This document shows, piece by piece, positions 16,882-26,306 of a stretch of 64,000 nucleotides of DNA. Every line of letters begins with the position of its first letter. Within the stretch, counting starts at the first letter, position 1. The DNA comes from JABWBH01 sp964526695 (GTDB lineage Bacteria > Planctomycetota > Phycisphaerae > UBA1845), in contig CAZGJA010000133.1 in the NCBI GenBank assembly GCA_964526695.1, positions 1-64,000 of the forward strand, written 5' to 3'. Below the pieces are notes generated by a model, which was not told where the DNA came from, made no database searches, and worked only from the letters and a program-made list of their open reading frames with translations. The position numbers and the translations under genes were made by a program.

Positions 16882-19215
16882 TTACGGCGCCGTGCAGGTC
16901 TTCGTCACGCAGATCAGCGGGCAGTCCTCCAGGCAGGCCGTGTGGTCGCCGGCGGAGAGTCCGCTCCACTTGACCACGACCTTGCCGCGCGCGTTGACCG
17001 TGCCGGTGCGCACGTCCGTGCCATCAAGCACCACGACGATCGTCGTGCCCACCGGCAGCGTCGTCTTGACCGTCGCCTTGAACTGGAACGCGCCGCCGCG
17101 GTCCTTGCATTTGCCGACCAGGCTGGTCACCTTCGCGCAGTTGATCGTGCACACGTCGCCGTCCGAGCAGGACACGCCGAACTCCCGAGGTCTGCCGCCC
17201 TGCGCGAAGCACTGTCCCTCGGCGAGATCCAGGCACGAGCCGTCGTCGAAGCAGCACGCGGGCACGGGCAGCTCGCACACCGCGTCCTCGCAGCTCACAC
17301 CCTTGTTGCGCGGAATGCCCGGCTCCTCAAGGCACTGGAACGGCGGCAGGAACGTGCATGATCCGTTCTGCAGACAGCACGCCACCGGATCGAGGCAATG
17401 CACCGTGTCGCACGTCGTCCCCTGCCCCAGTGGTACGCCGCCGTTGGCGAGGCACTCGCTGCGCGGAAGCTCGGAGCAGCTTTCATTGAAGAAGCAGCAC
17501 GCCTCCAAGCCCTCGGAGCACTCGACGATGACGCAACTCGATCCGTCGCCCATCGGCGTTCCGCCCTGCTCGCCGCAGGCGAACGCGCTGGTCTCGATGC
17601 AGGCGCGACCATCGTCGAAGCAGCAGGCCTGCGGCGGGCAGTTCAGCTCGCTGCACTGCTGATCCGGCGAAAAGGAGCCTTCCAGATGTTCGCAGCTAAA
17701 GTCGCTGGTGAAGAAGCAGCGACCGTCCGGCAGGCAGCACGCGCCGTACTGCACTTCCTCGCCGCAGGGGGCCGGGAAGTCGCTGCACAGCTTGCCGTAG
17801 CCGTAGAACTTGTGCTCGGGCAACTGCTCGCAGTCCTCCGGCGAAAGCATGTCGCAGCGGTCGAAGCCGTCCAGCGTCCAGCAGCACACGCCGGTGCAAT
17901 GCGGGTCGAGCGTGTCGCAGGCCGTTCCCTCGCCGCGCCACGTGCCGCGCAGGCTCTGGCACAGCGTGCGGGAAACGTCCTCGACGCAGCCTTCCTTCAC
18001 GCAGCACGCGCCGTTGCCGCAGTCCGGGAACACCGTCGCGCACTCCGTGTCCTCGCCGCGGAAGAAGCCGCCCAGCGAGGCGCAATGCTCCGGCGTCGTC
18101 CCGTCGAGGCACTCCCCGGTGGTGAAGCAGCACGCGCCCTGCACGCAGCTCGTGTCGCAGGTCGTGAAATGTCCCATGTACGTTCCACCCGCGTCATCGC
18201 AGGCGAACTTGTTCGAGCCGTCCTCGCAGCCTTCGTCGAAGCAGCACGCGCCGTCCGGCAGCGGGCAGCCCTGCTCCCAGTATTCCAGCGCGTCCTCGCA
18301 CGTCACGCCCGGCGCGGTGAACTGCCCGGCGCACACTTCCTCAAACTCCGACGTGCACTCCCAATCCTCGCCCACCTGCACGCAGCACACGCCCTGCTGC
18401 TTGATGCACAGCTTCAGCGAATACGCGCCGGTGGTGCCCGGGGATAGTTCCATTTCATCCGGCAGCGGCGGCGGCAGCGACCCGCCGGTAAGCCCCAGCG
18501 TGTTGCCCACCGAGAATGGCCGCGGGTACGTGCGGTTGTCGCGCCCATAGGCCACGGTCCGACCCGTTCCCCATGCGCACCCGACGAAATACGTCTTCCC
18601 CGCCAGCAGCGACACCGGCTGCGGCAACTGATTCTCATCCACGAACACGCCGCTGCAGTAGAACGTCGGCGTCCCCGCGCCGTCCACTTCTACGATCACT
18701 TCCTTGATCTTCACGTAGGTGCCCGGCTCGGCGTCCTTCGCCTCATAGACGTTGAAATAGACGTCGAAGGACTCGTTGGCCGGGATGTTGAGCTGCATGC
18801 AGAACTCGGTGAGTTGCGCCGGCTCCAGAATCTCGTAGATGTTGCCGCGGAATCTCGGAGCGCCGCTGAAGACGGTGATGTACTCGCCGGTCTGCTCGCA
18901 CCCCTCTCCGCCCGCGAGACCCGGCCCGTCGCCGTCGTCGCACGAGTCCACCGTGATGAAGGGCAGCCCCGCGTCCGGATCGCCGGAAAACGACGGCGGA
19001 CCGTGGCCCGCCGATGAAGACGAGATCACCGTCGCAGCGGCCGGCACTGCCGCGCCGCTCGCCGCGCCCGGCAGGAGCACGCCGCACGCCAGGAGCAAGC
19101 CCACGATCGTCCGCCCGGCGCAAACCCGCGACGCCCCGTGCGTCCGCGCCACCAACGCCTCACGCATCCGCGCCCCCGGCGCCGACGCGAGCTTCTTTCC
19201 TCTCAAGCTGTCCAT
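16882..19215 (-). CDS. Large secreted protein with ten CC-type cysteine repeats
   Basis: 777 residues; signal peptide RTIVGLLLACGVLLPGAASG after a basic N-region. Residues about 60-270 form an unassigned globular domain. Then come ten repeats of 40-50 residues, each opening with (A/V)CC and carrying further Cys with a GG..G..T.C spacing (for example GACCFDEGCEDG, QACCFDDGRACIE), probably small disulphide-knotted units. The final ~89 residues from CTINCAKV carry the Cys domain shared with three other proteins of this window. GGAGG five bases before ATG 19215 fixes the start. Role inferred: cell-surface or matrix protein; such repeats are seen in planctomycete secreted proteins. Confidence 0.8.
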   Translation of the reverse strand: MDSLRGKKLASAPGARMREALVARTHGASRVCAGRTIVGLLLACGVLLPGAASGAAVPAAATVISSSSAGHGPPSFSGDPDAGLPFITVDSCDDGDGPGLAGGEGCEQTGEYITVFSGAPRFRGNIYEILEPAQLTEFCMQLNIPANESFDVYFNVYEAKDAEPGTYVKIKEVIVEVDGAGTPTFYCSGVFVDENQLPQPVSLLAGKTYFVGCAWGTGRTVAYGRDNRTYPRPFSVGNTLGLTGGSLPPPLPDEMELSPGTTGAYSLKLCIKQQGVCCVQVGEDWECTSEFEEVCAGQFTAPGVTCEDALEYWEQGCPLPDGACCFDEGCEDGSNKFACDDAGGTYMGHFTTCDTSCVQGACCFTTGECLDGTTPEHCASLGGFFRGEDTECATVFPDCGNGACCVKEGCVEDVSRTLCQSLRGTWRGEGTACDTLDPHCTGVCCWTLDGFDRCDMLSPEDCEQLPEHKFYGYGKLCSDFPAPCGEEVQYGACCLPDGRCFFTSDFSCEHLEGSFSPDQQCSELNCPPQACCFDDGRACIETSAFACGEQGGTPMGDGSSCVIVECSEGLEACCFFNESCSELPRSECLANGGVPLGQGTTCDTVHCLDPVACCLQNGSCTFLPPFQCLEEPGIPRNKGVSCEDAVCELPVPACCFDDGSCLDLAEGQCFAQGGRPREFGVSCSDGDVCTINCAKVTSLVGKCKDRGGAFQFKATVKTTLPVGTTIVVVLDGTDVRTGTVNARGKVVVKWSGLSAGDHTACLEDCPLICVTKTCTAP

Positions 19216-19777
19216 AGTCCCTCCGATGCGCGATGGTCCCCGCGATCCCCTTGACGGATTCCGCGGGGCGGCTTGTTCCCCTGCTTCAACACCCCTCCGC
19301 GTCCAGGTCGCCCGACACCCCCACGCAACCCGCGCGACAAGTTCCGCCCTCGATTCTACTCTCTGCCCCCGCCAAAAGCGAAACCCGCAGGCCTTATCAG
19401 AGCCTTGCGGGATCAGAGTTCGCTAATCTTCCATGCGCCGCCGCGGGCCGATCATCCCGACGGACGCGAGCAACAATTGCGCGACCCCGCAAGCCCCGCC
19501 CCGGCACACGCAAGGCCATCGCACGAGCGTCCCCGTTGCAACACCTCGCCGCCGCAATACTGCGCCGCCGTCCCAACAATCGACGCCCCGCTCAAGGGCG
19601 CCGCGTTATCGGTCAAGCCCAACCCGTCCAAGCCCGGCACCCCCAGGCCCAACCCCCCTGTTGCCTGTTGGGGCGTGGCCATCCTTTGGGGAATCCCCGT
19701 TGCGGCGGATTCTCCGCCCGGAGGGCGTGCGTTCGTTGCCAGTGCCTTCAGGCACTGGAAGCCGTGGCCCAACCGAT
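19216..19777. repeat. Intergenic region with palindromes, no gene
   Basis: Between the cysteine-repeat gene and the GspK-like gene. Open frames exist on both strands but have no family features. A clear hairpin ccagtgcc-ttca-ggcactgg lies at 19739-19758. The region continues to 19951 with further hairpins. Confidence 0.55.
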
Positions 19778-19828
19778 CTCCACATCACTTTGCTCTCCGC
19801 CTCCGGCGGAGAGCAAAGTGATGTGGAG
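19778..19828. repeat. Perfect 24-bp inverted repeat with 3-nt loop
   Basis: Arms 19778-19801 and 19805-19828 are exact reverse complements (ctccacatcactttgctctc... against its complement), joined by TCC. No T-run follows on either strand. It could be a repeat element, a transcript end or a cruciform. Confidence 0.85.
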
Positions 19829-19850
19829 GGTAATCCGCCTGTCCTGGGGT

Positions 19851-19871
19851 CCAGGGGCTCAAAGCCCCTGG
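19851..19871. repeat. Hairpin ccaggggct-caa-agcccctgg
   Basis: Perfect 9-bp stem with a 3-nt loop, next to the 24-bp hairpin. The interval up to 19951 then holds tgttgcc-type tandem repeats and no gene. Confidence 0.7.
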
Positions 19872-19951
19872 CAACGCTCGTGCGCCCTACGGGCGAAGAG
19901 AGGCTGCCAAGATCCGTGGCCACACCCGCCTGTTGCCTGTTGCCTGTTCCT

Positions 19952-22900
19952 TCAATCCGAATACGCATCCGAATACGAGCCGATCACCCGCTGACCGACC
20001 GACGCGGGCTTCGACTTGCCCAGCAGCGCCGGGAACCGGTCCAGCGTCTCCTCAAACCGGATCGCGCGCTTGTCCAACTCGCCCAGCCGCGCGGCCTCGG
20101 TCGGGTCGATGTACCCGCCGCCGTCGAAGTCCGCATTCCCACGGATCGTTCCGTACACTGTGAACACGTGCGACCGCGTCGTCCCCCAGTCGCTCATCGC
20201 CGCCAGCAGCGCCACGGCCTCGCCGTAGTTCTCATCCACGAACTGGTAGGTGTTATTGACGTTGAGCGTCCGGCCATTGACGCCCAGATCGAAACGAACA
20301 CCGCTGTACAGCGTTCCCGCCCACGTCGTCGCATCCGGATGGCGCACGTTGGCCAGTTCACCGACGGTCATCAGACCCGTCCCGCGTCGCCACTGCGGAG
20401 TCGCCCCGAACCAGGTTCGCCCGCCCGCGCCGTCGACGCTGTAATCGCCAGTCTCCTCGGTTGTCTCCTCTTTCCCGTCGCCGTCCATGTCCGCCATGTC
20501 CGTCAGCGCCGTCGCCTCGCGATAGCCCGTGATCGCCTTCGCCAGCCGGTAGCCGACAGGGTACGTCGTGTAGGCGTTGAGCAGCGTGCCGCTCTTGATT
20601 TCCGCATCGGTCAGCAGCGCGTAACGCAGCGCGCTGTCGATGTTCGGCTTGAGCAGCCAGCGCACCTCGTTCTTGCCGTCGCGGTCCGAATCGACGCCGG
20701 TGTCCTCCGGAGTGAAGACGTACGGCAGCGGCATGGCCGACATCTGCGACACCGGAAGCCCCGACATCACCGACCACGGCGCGGAGTTGAGGTTGATGCG
20801 TCCGTTCACGCGGAACCCGCCCTGATCCACCACCGGCCTGTCATGCTCCGGGTCAACGACGGTTTCCAGCGGCAACGCCGTGAAGTAATCGAACACCGTC
20901 TGCCCCCACGGAAGCTGCTTCAGCCCGCCGGGCTGATCCGCGGCGGAGCCGGTCGGATCCAGATGATGCACCGGAATGCGTGAATTCGGATTGTTCGGGT
21001 CGGGCACGCCGTTGTCGAACACCGGCAGCCGGCCGTTGTCGATCTGCCCCTTCTCGCCGACCAACATGCGCGTGAACGCCCCGTCGCGCAAGTTGGCGTA
21101 GCGCATCATGTACAGCATCGACGCGGTCGTCGGATAGGCCGCTTCGAGGCTCCCCGTGTCGGCGAACTCGATCTCGACGTCCCGGATGGCCGCGAGGTTC
21201 ACCGTGCCGCCGATCGGGATCGAGTCGTCATCCGTGTTCTTGCCGTTCTCGAAGCCCAGCGAGTGCAGACAGTTGTCGGCCCCGTCGAATGCGTTGAAGT
21301 CGCCGTCCGGCGCTTCCCCGATGGCCGCCATCCAGCGGTGCTTGGCACCGGGACGCTGCGTGGGATCGAGCGCCCAGTAGTACGGATCGACCTGGTCGTC
21401 CGAGGCGCGCCGCATCCGGCGCTCCATGGTGTAGGCCCCATCCTTCCAACCCCGCGGAGTGCACGAGACAACGCTAGCCTCGCTGCCAATGTTCGGACCA
21501 TCTAAGGCGAAGCTATCCACCGCGTGGAACGCGCCGTCATAGCCCTGGTTGAACTTGACCAGATGAACAACATCTCCATTCCCGACCTCGAACGTAGCCT
21601 CCAGCGCGTACCGCAGGGCCGGTTCCCACTGCGTGCAATCCGCATACAAATCGTCCTTCAGAAGCCCAGCCTCCAAGACACAGAAATAGCCATGCGGCCG
21701 CAACTCGACAGGCACCGCCGAGAGCATCTGCGGCTGCGGCAGAAATGTCGGAGGCTTGATGTCGATGCGATAGAGCTTGCCGTTCTCGTAACCGCCGGGC
21801 CGTGCGACGTACAATGCGTAGCGGCTCAGATCGAACACCATGTCGTTGTACGGCGTGAACAACTCGACGGCGTAGATCGGAGGACACTTTGTGCCATCGT
21901 TTGCAACAGACTTCGCAACCACCACCTCCGTGATGTAGGGCTGGCGCTCCAGACCGTAGGCAGTCTCGGGGATTCCGAGCGGGCCCCCCTGCGCGTCCAG
22001 CGCTTCGATGACCTGCCCGAACCGCCCCGAGCCGGGGTCGCTGACGCGCAGCGGCACCGCCGTCGACGGATCGTCGTACAGCAGATCCTCATAGCCGGGC
22101 CGTGTGCGCCCGTCCGCGTCCTTCACCAGATGCTGCGCGTCCCAGCCCTGATCGGCGAAGTCGATCAGGTTCGCGGTCATCGAGGCCGCGAGGTACGTGA
22201 CCAGGTCGTACATGTCCTCGTCGCCGTCGTAATCGAGATCGCCCTTGCCGCGGCCGCCGTGCAGTTTCGCCAGCGCCGCGCCCAGCGTCCAATTCGGGTC
22301 GGTGGAGTTGAAGAACAGGGGCACGTCGTCCAGCACGCCATCGTTGTTGACGTCCTGATTGCCGATGGCGTAATTGAGCAGCAGACGGGTGAACGTCGCC
22401 TGAATCAGCGCGATCGTCGCGTCGGCCTTGGCCAGGTCCGCGGGGTCCACCGCCCCGCCGATCGCAAGCTGCTGCTGGAGGTAGCCAATGCCGTTGACGC
22501 CCACGGGAACGTCCGGCTTCGCGAACGCGCCCAGGAGCTCCTTCTCAATCCACGGCAGCGACAGCATCAGCCGCCCGCCGAGGTTCTGCTCCATCGCCCC
22601 GTCGCCGTCGAAGTCCGGGCAACTCGACACATCCGCGACGCCGTTGCCGTCCACGTCCACGCACGGGTACTGATAGTACGCCAGGAACGGCAGCGAGCTG
22701 CGCACCGTCGGATCGGCGCTCGACTCGTTCTGGATATACAGGCGGCGCATCACGTCCGTCAGATCGCGTCCGCCCTGTCGCTGCACATACCTCGAGAACA
22801 GATCGTCGTGGCTGACGGTCGTGACCCAGCGGCGGCGGTCGTAGAACAGGCCCGCGCCCACGCCGACTGAGGTCTGCCGCGTGCCGAGCACGTTGTACAG

Positions 22901-24076
22901 CCACACGTCGCCGCCCTGGTCGTACGGCTCGTCGAAGGTCATCGCCCACCAGTGATGCTGACCCTGCGCCAGCAGCGGCAGCGGGAGCAGCAGCTTGTCG
23001 CCCAGTTCGCCGGGATCGGTGCCGTAGTCGATGTCGGGGATGAACGGATTGCCCGTCAGCTTCGTCGGCGGCAGCACGCGAGACGGAACCAGCCCGCCAC
23101 GACGCCGCAGCGGCGGCTCTTCCACCGCCGGCGAGTATTCGCGCGAGAGCATCCCGGCGCGGTCCACGGTCGGCCGGGTCTTGTAATCGTCGGCCAGCAG
23201 CGTGTTGATCAGCAAGGGGTGAGCGTAGTTGAGGTTCACCATCGCACCGTGATCGACGACGGTCATGCCCACGCCCGGCTCGGCCGCGGCGTTGATCGGA
23301 TCGTTCACCAGGCGCTTCAGCTCACGCACCTGCTCGTCGGCGATGCCCAGCGCGCTGAGCCGGAACTGCCGCGCGTCGTTGATTCCGTCGCCGTCGGAAT
23401 CGACCCAGTCGATCATGCCGTCCGGCGTCCACACGTCGTTGCCGCGGTAGTTGTAGTCGCCCCACAACTGCACCACGTTGCCGTTGGCGTCCTCCCAGTC
23501 CCAGACCCAGTCCGTGCCGTCGATCACGCCGTCGTTGGAGTCCACAAACTTCGGCGCGGTCAGCGGGATGCGCACGTCAACCTTCCCGGGCCAGAACTGC
23601 TCGTTCGACGGCAGAACCGGCGGAACCTGGAAGTTGCGGCCGGAAACGAAGGCTCCCATATCCGAAGCGATCGGCGATCCGCGACCGCCCTGCCACAGGG
23701 CATTCGGGTCGACCGCCGTGGCTTCCGGCTGACCGATCAGCGAATGCACGCCCAGCACTTCGCCGTAGGTCGGCTGGATCAGACGGCCCTGATTGTCAAG
23801 CAAACCGTTCGTCTGCTTGGACGCGTACGCCACGCCGCCGTCGCCGACGACGTCGCTGATCAGCGCTTCGCTGACGCGGTTCACGATGGACCCGATGGCC
23901 GTGTCGCGGTCCACGCGCTCCTGCTGAATCTGCAAGCTCTGCGCCTCGAAGCGCATGCTCTTGAGGAACACGACGCCGACGACGAACAGAATCCCCAGCA
24001 GCGCCACGACCACCACCAGCGCCACGCCCTCGCGCCGCGACGCCCGCGTGCCCCGTGCCCGGGTCGTTTTCATCAT
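19952..24076 (-). CDS. GspK-like pseudopilin-type large exported protein
   Basis: 1374 residues from ATG 24076, preceded by GAGGG. A basic N-terminus and one strong membrane helix (GVALVVVVALLGILFVVGVVF) followed by a heptad-like polar helix match type II secretion minor pseudopilin GspK/PilX-type proteins, though the protein is about four times their length. The body contains several EF-hand or dockerin-like acidic loops (DSDGDGIND, DVDGNGVAD, DFDGDGAME, DMDGDGKEE), suggesting calcium binding. It follows the GspJ-like gene on the same strand after 144 bp. Inferred role: tip component of a secretion pseudopilus or surface fibre. An earlier ATG at 24115 is possible but has no ribosome site. 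Confidence 0.72.
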   Translation of the reverse strand: MMKTTRARGTRASRREGVALVVVVALLGILFVVGVVFLKSMRFEAQSLQIQQERVDRDTAIGSIVNRVSEALISDVVGDGGVAYASKQTNGLLDNQGRLIQPTYGEVLGVHSLIGQPEATAVDPNALWQGGRGSPIASDMGAFVSGRNFQVPPVLPSNEQFWPGKVDVRIPLTAPKFVDSNDGVIDGTDWVWDWEDANGNVVQLWGDYNYRGNDVWTPDGMIDWVDSDGDGINDARQFRLSALGIADEQVRELKRLVNDPINAAAEPGVGMTVVDHGAMVNLNYAHPLLINTLLADDYKTRPTVDRAGMLSREYSPAVEEPPLRRRGGLVPSRVLPPTKLTGNPFIPDIDYGTDPGELGDKLLLPLPLLAQGQHHWWAMTFDEPYDQGGDVWLYNVLGTRQTSVGVGAGLFYDRRRWVTTVSHDDLFSRYVQRQGGRDLTDVMRRLYIQNESSADPTVRSSLPFLAYYQYPCVDVDGNGVADVSSCPDFDGDGAMEQNLGGRLMLSLPWIEKELLGAFAKPDVPVGVNGIGYLQQQLAIGGAVDPADLAKADATIALIQATFTRLLLNYAIGNQDVNNDGVLDDVPLFFNSTDPNWTLGAALAKLHGGRGKGDLDYDGDEDMYDLVTYLAASMTANLIDFADQGWDAQHLVKDADGRTRPGYEDLLYDDPSTAVPLRVSDPGSGRFGQVIEALDAQGGPLGIPETAYGLERQPYITEVVVAKSVANDGTKCPPIYAVELFTPYNDMVFDLSRYALYVARPGGYENGKLYRIDIKPPTFLPQPQMLSAVPVELRPHGYFCVLEAGLLKDDLYADCTQWEPALRYALEATFEVGNGDVVHLVKFNQGYDGAFHAVDSFALDGPNIGSEASVVSCTPRGWKDGAYTMERRMRRASDDQVDPYYWALDPTQRPGAKHRWMAAIGEAPDGDFNAFDGADNCLHSLGFENGKNTDDDSIPIGGTVNLAAIRDVEIEFADTGSLEAAYPTTASMLYMMRYANLRDGAFTRMLVGEKGQIDNGRLPVFDNGVPDPNNPNSRIPVHHLDPTGSAADQPGGLKQLPWGQTVFDYFTALPLETVVDPEHDRPVVDQGGFRVNGRINLNSAPWSVMSGLPVSQMSAMPLPYVFTPEDTGVDSDRDGKNEVRWLLKPNIDSALRYALLTDAEIKSGTLLNAYTTYPVGYRLAKAITGYREATALTDMADMDGDGKEETTEETGDYSVDGAGGRTWFGATPQWRRGTGLMTVGELANVRHPDATTWAGTLYSGVRFDLGVNGRTLNVNNTYQFVDENYGEAVALLAAMSDWGTTRSHVFTVYGTIRGNADFDGGGYIDPTEAARLGELDKRAIRFEETLDRFPALLGKSKPASVGQRVIGSYSDAYSD

Positions 24077-24220
24077 GTTGCCCTCAAGTCGCATCGTGCT
24101 TCGTGCCTCACTCATCGTGCTTCGTGCTTCGTGCTTCGTGTACTCGGGTACTCGGGTTGTGTAACCGTCCCTCGTTGCCTGTTGCCTACTGCCTATTGCC
24201 TGTTGCCTATTGCCTGTTCC
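24077..24220. repeat. Degenerate short-period tandem repeats between two pseudopilin-like genes
   Basis: Three copies of cgtgcttcgtgcttcgtg, a double tactcggg and a run of tgcctgttgcctattgcc variants fill this gap. They resemble those at 13195 and 19925 and do not encode anything recognisable. Confidence 0.6.
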
Positions 24221-25810
24221 CTACTGCCCCACCGGGATCACCATCACGTGCCGCACGGGCCTGTCTAGCCGGCCCAGGTCGTCCATCACGTCCACCGTGA
24301 TCCGCAGCGCCGTCGGGAAGAACGGGTCCGGTCCGACGCTCAGCGCCGGATCATCCCAGTCCGGCGTTCTGCACGTCCCCGACACGGTGCGCGGGAACCA
24401 GTACATGCCCATCGCCGACGGCGCGTCAGGACCGTACACCCCGATCGGATCGAACCGGCACGGCGCCATCTGCGTGTCCGTGTCTTGCAGCACTTCGTGC
24501 ATCTCCATGAACGCCTGCCGTCGCTGCCGGTCCTTCTTCTCGTCGTAGTATTTCTCTTCGTCTTCAAGTGTCTTGAGAAGGTTGACGTCCTTTTCGATCA
24601 GCGTGTCGAACCAGACCACGTGGTCCCCCGTGCCCAGCACGCCGTCCGGATAACCGTAGGGGGCCATCAGCGAGCGGTCATCGAACGTCCACTCCACCTT
24701 GAAGGAGCAGCAATGCGAGAGCAGGTATCCCGCCAGGCCGCCTTGTTCAGCGAGTGCGGCCGGGAGGGTCGCGTCCAGCGTGCTGCGCCCCTGCGACGGC
24801 TTCACCAGCCAGTCGAAAAGGTGGTCCCACGTCCGGTTCGCCTTGCCGGTGTATTGCGGACCGTCCAGCCCCGAACTCGGACTGACGAACGGCCAGGGGA
24901 TCGTGGGCTGCAGAACGATGTCGTCGTGGTCGAAGCCGTAAAGCACGTCCGCGTAGCCGTTGAGCAGGGCGTAATGGTCGGGATCGTCCGGCTCGTTCTC
25001 CATGGCGTCGATCGGGTCCACCAAGCCAAGCTCAGGCTTGCGTTGAGGGTCCGTTTGAACCCACTTGCGCCAGCGAATCGAGTAATCGTTGTCGATCGGG
25101 TCGCGGTAGTTCTTGTCGTCCTGCGGCGGCGTGCCGTTCGGCATCAGCAGCAGCGCCCGACGCGACATGTGCCAGTCCCTTGCCGGCAGGTCGGCCACTT
25201 TGTACTTCGAATTCGGATCCGCAAGCGGGAACCCATCCTTGTCCGGGTTCCACTGCTCCTGCTTGTAGCCCTTCTTCTTCGACGCATCCGTCTTGTACTC
25301 GCACGGATTGACGTGGCCGTACACGACGAACTGCGAATTGGACGACGCGCCGGGATATGTGGCGCTCGTGCCCCAGCGCGACGTGAAAAACGCCAGCATG
25401 TCCGCGCGCGGCGGAACGAGGTTGCCCGCGGCGTCCTCTCGCTCCGGATCGGGCAGATGCGGGTAGCCGTCCAGCGGATCCTTCCCGCCCGTGCCCGCGC
25501 TGTCGGCGTCGCGCCCCTGCTGCGTCCAATACGCCTTCACCGGCCTGCCCACCGCGACGAGGATCGAGTTCTGCGGCGAGACGTAGCGAAGGTCTTCGCG
25601 GAGTGACTGCTCCAACGCCCGAACGCGCTGGTTCACCGTCGCCAGTGCCGTGGCCTGCCCGGTGGACTTCACGGTGATGGTGAAGACCTGCCCGGCCAGC
25701 AGCATCATCAAGGCGAGGATGGCCACCGCGACGACCAGCTCGGAAAGGGTGAACCCCGGGCGCGTGCGACCCCGATGGGTAACGGCAGGATGAATGCGTC
25801 GCCGTTTCAT
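24221..25810 (-). CDS. Type IV pilin-like / GspJ-like pseudopilin
   Basis: 529 residues. The prepilin peptidase site and helix are clear: RPGFTLSELVVAVAILALMML, with G/F cleavage, methylatable Phe and the conserved Glu5. After the helix a long domain, mostly unassigned, is larger than ordinary minor pilins. ATG 25810 keeps the usual basic leader (MKRRRIHPAVTHRGRTR). Paired with the GspK-like gene downstream; other secretion genes (GspD, E, F, G) are not present in the window, so the two would have to work with machinery encoded elsewhere. Confidence 0.82.
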   Translation of the reverse strand: MKRRRIHPAVTHRGRTRPGFTLSELVVAVAILALMMLLAGQVFTITVKSTGQATALATVNQRVRALEQSLREDLRYVSPQNSILVAVGRPVKAYWTQQGRDADSAGTGGKDPLDGYPHLPDPEREDAAGNLVPPRADMLAFFTSRWGTSATYPGASSNSQFVVYGHVNPCEYKTDASKKKGYKQEQWNPDKDGFPLADPNSKYKVADLPARDWHMSRRALLLMPNGTPPQDDKNYRDPIDNDYSIRWRKWVQTDPQRKPELGLVDPIDAMENEPDDPDHYALLNGYADVLYGFDHDDIVLQPTIPWPFVSPSSGLDGPQYTGKANRTWDHLFDWLVKPSQGRSTLDATLPAALAEQGGLAGYLLSHCCSFKVEWTFDDRSLMAPYGYPDGVLGTGDHVVWFDTLIEKDVNLLKTLEDEEKYYDEKKDRQRRQAFMEMHEVLQDTDTQMAPCRFDPIGVYGPDAPSAMGMYWFPRTVSGTCRTPDWDDPALSVGPDPFFPTALRITVDVMDDLGRLDRPVRHVMVIPVGQ

Positions 25811-26306
25811 GTGCAATCGCCTTTTATGAAGCGAAAGTGTACTCTGGACCCGGTTTCCCCTGATTCCCCACGCCGCAGCACGGCCCGTCGGCTGGGAAGC
25901 CGGGTGTATTATTGTCAGACACAAGTGTCGGTCCAGCCCCAAGTTCCGTTATTTGGACGGATTTAAGGGAAAGGCAAGCCAGGTGGGGCAGCTCTCCTGA
26001 GCTGCAAGGCCCAGCGAGGCGTTCTCAGGCGTTGTGGCTGAGTAATCGCACTCCAGCGCCGGCAAGTCAGCAGCGGATCGAGGTCTCTGGGTTAGCTTCC
26101 AAACCGCCCGTGGATGAGCGGGCCGCAGTTGCGGTTCCAACCTACCTACCATTCTTCCTTCACAGATTCCCGCCGGGGCAGTGTCCAAAGTCGGCGTCCC
26201 GATGGCTACTCCTCTGTAGCTGGGAATTCCGACGGCCGAGGTGGCGCCCTGGCCTGGACGAATCAGCTTGTCTCGCGGCAATCCAAATCTGGAAGGAGTT
26301 GCAGTG
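25811..26306. other. Divergent intergenic region
   Basis: This 496-bp stretch separates the divergent pseudopilin and FG-GAP genes and should hold both promoters. A hairpin gcagctc-tcct-gagctgc lies at 25987-26004. A 192-codon open frame on the minus strand overlaps the FG-GAP gene antisense and looks like a shadow. No sure promoter motif was identified. Confidence 0.5.

Noticed and set aside
19433..20983. Plus-strand open frame (516 codons) over the intergenic repeats and GspK-like gene
   Set aside because: Half of it is repeat sequence and half is antisense to a gene with a clear pseudopilin N-terminus.
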